This document shows positions 1 to 3,590 of a DNA stretch of 6,505 nt, piece after piece. The notes under the pieces were generated by a model that was given only the letters and a program-made list of their open reading frames with translations, was not told the DNA's origin and did no database searches. Made by a program: the position numbers and the translations under genes. The DNA is from JAMCXS01 sp964459065 (GTDB lineage: Bacteria; Acidobacteriota; Terriglobia; UBA7540), in NCBI GenBank assembly GCA_964459065.1, contig CAYWMN010000218.1:1-6505 (forward strand), given 5' to 3'. Numbering within the stretch: position 1 is the stretch's first letter; every line of letters starts with the position of its first letter.

Positions 1-1208
1 TCTTTTTCCGGGTTGCGAATAACCAAGCCATTAGTTGGGTCAATGCTTGCCGCCCAATTGGCCGCCGCGGAAAACTTCGAGGTCAGCAGATGCTTTCCGT
101 TCGTGCGATCCAGAACGTAGAAGTAGCCGTTACGCGCCGCCTGCATCACCAGCTTGCGCTGTCTGCCGTGAAACATGGCGTCCACCAGCACCGGCTCCTG
201 CGTGGAATCCCAATCGTGCGTGTCATCCGGCGAGGTCTGGAAATACCAGGCCATCTTGCCCGTGTCCACGTTGACCGCGATGATCGAGCAGGTGAAGAGA
301 TTGGCGTACTTGCCCGGGCCGCGGATGCGCGCTGTATAGGCCGGCGTGGGATTTCCGGTACCGAAGATGTAAAGGTGCGTTTCGGGATCGTAAGAGCCCG
401 GCATCCACACCTGAGCGCCGCCGTGCCGTGCTGCGTCCAGGGTCGGCCAGGTATTCCATCCCGGATCGCCCTTCTTCATCGGCACCGTGTAATGCTTCCA
501 TTGGAGGGCGCCGGTGTTGGGATCAAAGGACTGGAGGAAGCCGGGGGAATCGAGGTCATCACCGGTTCCCACCAGAACGTGGTCGCCTACCACCACGGGC
601 GCCGCCGTGGAGAAGTATTGCTGGTTGAAATCAGAGATTTCCTTGTGCCAACGCTCTTTGCCGGTCTTGGCGTCCAGTGAAACCAAATAGTCGTCGGGCG
701 TCTCGAAATAGAGCCAGTTGCCGTACATCGCCATGCCACGATTGCCAATGTGCGTGGCGCCCCGCGACTTCCACCAGTAATGCCAGAGGATTCTTCCGTC
801 AAGGGCATCCATCGCCCAGGCGTTATCCGGGGATGAAATGTAGAGGATCCCCTTAACTTGCAGGACCGCTCCGGCAAGGCGCGGGATACCGCTGCTGGAG
901 CCCGGTATCGAGACTGGATGCTTTGCCACGCCGCCTGTAATCGTCGCACCGGAAAACCCGAACCCCGGAGCAGCGGCTCCCGGCCCTGCCCTCAGCGGGC
1001 TGACCCACGCCAGCGTCAGGTTGTGGACGTTCGATCGGTTGATCTGATTCAGAAGACTGTAGTGCCGCTGGCTGTAGTCGCCGGCGTAAGTGGGCCAGGC
1101 GTTGATGGCCGGCTTCAAGATCGAGGCCGGATTCAAGCCCTGGCTGAGAAACATTGCGGGCAGAAAAAGCAGAGAAATTGCAAGGAACAGTTTGATTGTT
1201 TTCTTCAT
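1..1208 (-). CDS. PQQ-dependent dehydrogenase-like beta-propeller protein (partial, C-terminus beyond window edge)
   Basis: Reading the minus strand from ATG at 1208 gives 402 uninterrupted residues running off the window at position 1. An N-terminal signal peptide (about 1-23, MKKT then a hydrophobic run) exports it to the periplasm. The first blade carries the quinoprotein signature W38..Y41AGDYSQRHYS with QIN at 55-57. Repeated tryptophan-docking motifs follow at about 133-142 (MDALDGRILW), 178-187 (LDAKTGKERW), 228-237 (FDPNTGALQW) and 312-321 (VNVDTGKMAW). GTGN at 283-286 and the HDWD segment at 331-334 match the region holding the Asn metal ligand and catalytic Asp of methanol/ethanol dehydrogenases. 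The partner is the upstream cytochrome, whose stop overlaps this start (ATGA). No Shine-Dalgarno precedes the ATG, so translation is probably coupled. Expected activity is PQQ-linked oxidation of an alcohol or sugar; the substrate cannot be read from sequence. Unusual: no Cys-Cys pair where classic enzymes have one, and no clear Glu metal ligand near 216-224. The family call is firm; true enzymatic activity is inferred. Confidence 0.92.
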   Translation of the reverse strand, partial: MKKTIKLFLAISLLFLPAMFLSQGLNPASILKPAINAWPTYAGDYSQRHYSLLNQINRSNVHNLTLAWVSPLRAGPGAAAPGFGFSGATITGGVAKHPVSIPGSSSGIPRLAGAVLQVKGILYISSPDNAWAMDALDGRILWHYWWKSRGATHIGNRGMAMYGNWLYFETPDDYLVSLDAKTGKERWHKEISDFNQQYFSTAAPVVVGDHVLVGTGDDLDSPGFLQSFDPNTGALQWKHYTVPMKKGDPGWNTWPTLDAARHGGAQVWMPGSYDPETHLYIFGTGNPTPAYTARIRGPGKYANLFTCSIIAVNVDTGKMAWYFQTSPDDTHDWDSTQEPVLVDAMFHGRQRKLVMQAARNGYFYVLDRTNGKHLLTSKFSAAANWAASIDPTNGLVIRNPEK

Positions 1209-2086
1209 TTCAGCGTGACCAGATAGGAGGTCAGATTATGGATGTCCGTGTCATTCCATTTGGGCAGCCTCTGGACGTGCCACCACAAGGGATTGTGCAC
1301 GACGACCTTCGGAACCGCGCCATTCCTCATGAAGCTGCGGTAAGTGCCATCCGCTTCCGTCAGCCCTACGATAAAAGCGGAAAGGTGATCGAGCCTGCCC
1401 GTCACCGTCTTGCCCGAAGGCAGGCTCACCGTGACTGTGGTCGGAGGGATTTTGGGCGGCGCGGGTTTCACGCGGAAATAGGCGGAGCCCTGCCCTCCAC
1501 CCGACACAATCAGATTCTGCAGTGTCTTGGGGGCGTACTTCCGGCCGATCCCGGCGAGGTCGCCCGTGACGGAATGGCAGGTCATGCAATGCTTGTCGAA
1601 ATAGGCTTTGCCGTCCGCGGCGGTCCCCACCAGAATATCAAGCTTGCTCGGAGCGCCCCGCCTGGCGAGCGGCAAGCTGTGCAGAAAGGCCGCGATGGTA
1701 GCAACCTCCCGATCGCTCAAATCAAACTTCGGCATCCCTTGAGCGGGAAATCCATGGTGGACGATGCGACTGATGAGTTCGCCTTTCTTATCATCCAGGA
1801 CAACTTGCGCGCGGAGCAAATTCGGTCCCGATTCTCCGCCTCGTGCGTCGGTACCATGGCAAAAGCTGCAGTTGCCTTCAAACAGCCGCTGGCCCTGCGC
1901 AACGTCTGCCTTGGTAGCAGCTGAACGGTGTGGATAGGCGGGAGCACGATGAAAGGTAAGGGTGTGCCCGCCTTTGGCTTGTGTCCTGGGTTTGGTGGGA
2001 GTTTTCGCCGGCTGCCGGGCAAATGCGAAGACTCCAATTACAAGTAAGACGATAAGAACCTTGAAATAGCGTATCTGTCCGCGCAG
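1205..2086 (-). CDS. Diheme cytochrome c, probable electron acceptor of the PQQ dehydrogenase
   Basis: The frame is open from just after an in-frame TAG (2107-2105) to TGA at 1207-1205. It encodes 293 residues if translation starts at CTG 2086. The N-terminus (residues 1-23) is basic and then strongly hydrophobic, an export signal or membrane anchor. A Pro/Lys-rich linker (about 26-60) follows. The first heme domain has C73SFCH77 and a GMPKF segment with M118 as likely distal ligand. The second has C167MTCH171. After it comes an insert (about 216-255, PSGKTVTGRL through YRSFMRNG) and then the closing helix HNLTSYLVTLK. Both domains resemble cytochrome c of the CxxCH class I type. The gene overlaps the downstream PQQ dehydrogenase start by ATGA, so the pair is translated together and the cytochrome most likely takes its electrons in the periplasm. 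The start is the weak point: there is no ATG, GTG or TTG upstream of the first heme motif in this frame. Function is confident; the exact start is moderate. Confidence 0.88.
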   Translation of the reverse strand: MRGQIRYFKVLIVLLVIGVFAFARQPAKTPTKPRTQAKGGHTLTFHRAPAYPHRSAATKADVAQGQRLFEGNCSFCHGTDARGGESGPNLLRAQVVLDDKKGELISRIVHHGFPAQGMPKFDLSDREVATIAAFLHSLPLARRGAPSKLDILVGTAADGKAYFDKHCMTCHSVTGDLAGIGRKYAPKTLQNLIVSGGGQGSAYFRVKPAPPKIPPTTVTVSLPSGKTVTGRLDHLSAFIVGLTEADGTYRSFMRNGAVPKVVVHNPLWWHVQRLPKWNDTDIHNLTSYLVTLK

Positions 2087-2092
2087 TCTGGT

Positions 2093-2100
2093 CCCCTCCC
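2093..2100 (-). promoter_or_regulatory. Strong Shine-Dalgarno for the cytochrome gene, supporting the CTG start
   Basis: The minus strand reads GGGAGGGG here. Its GGAGG core ends 8 nt before the CTG at 2086-2084, a normal spacing. An in-frame stop (2107-2105) lies just upstream, so the start must fall between 2104 and the signal peptide. CTG is the only start-like codon at the right distance; an ATA at 2074-2072 is the only other candidate. A base error that changed an ATG is an alternative. Confidence 0.55.
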
Positions 2101-2134
2101 TTAGCTACAAAGCCCCTTGCCTCGTGTGCCGCGC

Positions 2135-2163
2135 ATAATATCAGAATTTAGCGGGTGCGTAAA
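2135..2163 (-). promoter_or_regulatory. Candidate sigma70-type promoter for the cytochrome/PQQ dehydrogenase operon
   Basis: On the minus strand a -35-like TTTACG (2163-2158, 4 of 6 to consensus) is followed after exactly 17 bp by a -10-like TATTAT (2140-2135, 5 of 6). Transcription would begin near 2128, leaving a leader of about 40 nt that contains the Shine-Dalgarno. A dyad (2157-2168) overlaps the -35. This was judged by eye only. Confidence 0.4.
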
Positions 2164-2168
2164 TACGC
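2157..2168. promoter_or_regulatory. Short dyad GCGTA-AA-TACGC overlapping the minus-strand -35
   Basis: Perfect 5-bp arms flank a 2-bp centre, and the site covers the TTTACG -35 box of the cytochrome operon. With flanking GG/CC and one bulged T the pairing extends by two more base pairs. The position suits a repressor site, but a 5-bp arm can occur by chance in a few hundred bases. Confidence 0.25.
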
Positions 2169-2378
2169 CCAATTTCTCGGTGGACGAACGGCCTGCACAC
2201 ACCTTCGTCTTTGCGAAGAGAATGAGCAAGGGTATTGACGCACGGAGGCAGCCTATACGGTTGTACGGTCGGAGGAGCGAGCAGACGGTTGAAACGGAAT
2301 TAAAGAGTTGGTCCCGCCCTTGGCGCGTACGGGGTGCACAGCCACTGACCACTCCTTTGCGCTGGTTTTCGTGATGGC

Positions 2379-2407
2379 TTCACCTTTTGGTGCAAATGTG
2401 TGATAAT
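2379..2407 (+). promoter_or_regulatory. Candidate promoter for the RND efflux operon
   Basis: A -35-like TTCACC (2379-2384, 4 of 6) lies 17 bp before a -10-like GATAAT (2402-2407, 5 of 6). The -10 is preceded by TG at 2399-2400, giving an extended -10 arrangement. Transcription would begin near 2414, about 22 nt before the adaptor ATG at 2436. That argues against the upstream in-frame GTG at 2400, which would lie within the promoter. This was judged by eye. Confidence 0.42.
2381..2392. promoter_or_regulatory. Dyad CACC-TTTT-GGTG within the efflux promoter
   Basis: The perfect 4-bp arms extend imperfectly outward (CTTCACC against GGTGCAA). The dyad overlaps the -35 and spacer of the candidate efflux promoter. 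RND operons are often controlled by TetR- or MarR-type repressors binding such a position, but no regulator gene is in the window and the dyad is short. Confidence 0.22.
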
Positions 2408-2435
2408 CCGGGCGAAGAGTAGAGCACCTGGACCC

Positions 2436-3575
2436 ATGAGCAGAGTTGAAAGGATTTTCACCTGGATTGCCGTGCTGTCGCTCCTGGTTCTTGCAGCCTG
2501 CACGGGCAAGGATACGCCGAAGCAGGGATCAGCCTCCAGTGGAGCTTTGACCCGGCCGGAGGAGACGGCCGCCGTGCCGGTGGTGGTGGCCAAAGTCAAG
2601 CGCGGCACGATTCCCATCCGCCTAAGCGCCATTGGCACGGGCCGAGCCTTCCAAAGCGTCTCGGTGGAATCCCAGGTAGCCGGCGTCGTCAATGAAGTTC
2701 ATTACCGGCAGGGTCAGTTTGTCCGCAAGGGCGACTTGCTGGTTACCCTGGACAAGTCCCCTTTTATCGCCACCCTGGAGCAGGCCCATGCGGCGCTTGC
2801 CAGGGATAGGGCGCAGGCCGAACTGAGCGTGGCGGACCTGAAGCGCAGCAAGCAGCTCTACCACCAGGGTATTGTCTCCCGGGAGCAGTATGACCAGTCT
2901 CTGGCGAACTCGACGGCGGCCCGGGCCACCGTGCGCGCCGACCAGGCTGCCATCCGAACCGCTAAAATCCAGCTTTCTTATTGCTCTGTTTACGCGCCCA
3001 TCAGCGGCGTAACCGGGGCCCAATTGGTTTCGCCGGGGACTGCGGTCAAGGCCAATGATGTTCCGGTGCTGGTGGTGATTAACCAGGTTTCGCCGATCTA
3101 CGTCGCTTTTTCTGTTCCCCAGCAGTATCTGGAGCCGATCAAAAAGGCCATGGCGCATTCCCGATTGCGGGTTCAGGCCACCCCGCCCGGCGCCTCCGTT
3201 GCTGAAAACGGCCTGCTGACTTTTGTTAACAACACGGTGGACTCGACGACCGGTACGATTCAGCTGATGGCGACGTTTTCCAACCCCGATCATCATCTTT
3301 GGCCCGGCCAGTTCGGCAACGTTTCGCTTGGCCTGGGCGAGCGGCCAAACGTGTTGGTGGTTCCTTCGCAGGCTGTCCAGACGGGCCAGCAGGGTGATTA
3401 CGTCTTTGTCGTGAAACCGGACAAGACCGTGGAAGTCCGGACGGTGAAGTTGGGCCTTGCCGTCAGGAATCAGACGGAAGTCTTGCAAGGCCTATCAGCC
3501 GGTGACACGGTCGTCATTGACGGGCAGGTGCGGCTGGTTCCGGGGACCAAGGTCTATTTCACCAAGCCGGTGTGA
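2436..3575 (+). CDS. RND efflux periplasmic adaptor (membrane fusion protein), lipoprotein
   Basis: The protein has 379 residues, a normal length for HlyD/AcrA/MdtA-type adaptors. Residues 1-22 form a lipoprotein signal peptide ending in the lipobox LAAC, with C22 as the lipidated residue, so it is tethered to the inner membrane. The first half of the lipoyl/barrel-sandwich domain is about 76-106 (VAGVVNEV, then GQFVRKGDLLVTLD). An alpha-helical hairpin follows at about 108-178, rich in Ala, Gln and charged residues, which contacts the TolC-type channel. The second lipoyl half is about 183-207 (YAPISGVTG, VSPGTAVKAND). The beta-barrel is about 212-300 and includes the conserved LWPGQFGNV (288-296). 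The membrane-proximal domain is 305-379. It joins the downstream permease to an outer-membrane channel not present here. ATG 2436 was chosen because it places a clean signal peptide at the N-terminus. The upstream in-frame GTG at 2400 would add 12 residues before it. The Shine-Dalgarno is weak. The family call is very secure; substrates are unknown. Confidence 0.96.
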   Translation: MSRVERIFTWIAVLSLLVLAACTGKDTPKQGSASSGALTRPEETAAVPVVVAKVKRGTIPIRLSAIGTGRAFQSVSVESQVAGVVNEVHYRQGQFVRKGDLLVTLDKSPFIATLEQAHAALARDRAQAELSVADLKRSKQLYHQGIVSREQYDQSLANSTAARATVRADQAAIRTAKIQLSYCSVYAPISGVTGAQLVSPGTAVKANDVPVLVVINQVSPIYVAFSVPQQYLEPIKKAMAHSRLRVQATPPGASVAENGLLTFVNNTVDSTTGTIQLMATFSNPDHHLWPGQFGNVSLGLGERPNVLVVPSQAVQTGQQGDYVFVVKPDKTVEVRTVKLGLAVRNQTEVLQGLSAGDTVVIDGQVRLVPGTKVYFTKPV

Positions 3576-3590
3576 CCGGTTTGGAATGCC

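Larger units (their letters stand above)
2087..2435. other. Divergent intergenic region, no convincing gene
   Basis: These 349 bp separate the minus-strand dehydrogenase operon from the plus-strand efflux operon. They contain the two candidate promoters and dyads listed separately. There is also a small hairpin, CTTCG/CGAAG with a 6-nt loop (2203-2218), and a short direct repeat, TACGGT TG TACGGT (2256-2269). Open frames in both directions (about 2101-2374) are short, overlap each other, begin with poor starts and resemble nothing known to me. No tRNA, riboswitch or intrinsic terminator is apparent. Confidence 0.6.

Noticed and set aside
90..680. A 196-codon plus-strand frame
   Set aside because: It is antisense to the PQQ dehydrogenase, whose minus-strand frame carries the propeller motifs; no independent support.
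1205..1819. A shorter cytochrome starting at TTG 1819
   Set aside because: It would remove the signal peptide and the first CSFCH heme site, which are in the same open frame upstream.
1196..1924. A 242-codon plus-strand frame
   Set aside because: It is antisense to the diheme cytochrome, whose two CxxCH motifs identify the real strand.
2235..2259. TTGACG followed by TATACG as a plus-strand promoter
   Set aside because: The spacer is only 13 bp, too short for a normal sigma70 promoter.
2101..2374. Two overlapping small frames (83 and 85 codons) in the intergenic region, one on each strand
   Set aside because: The plus-strand frame begins with TTG. The two frames mirror each other, show no recognisable motif, and cover the candidate promoter sites.
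2400..2438. GTG at 2400 as the adaptor start
   Set aside because: It overlaps the likely -10 element, has no Shine-Dalgarno, and adds 12 polar residues before a good lipoprotein signal that begins naturally at ATG 2436.
2622..3488. A 288-codon minus-strand frame opposite the adaptor
   Set aside because: It is antisense to a secure membrane fusion protein and is rich in Arg/Gly/His with no fold signature; a shadow frame.
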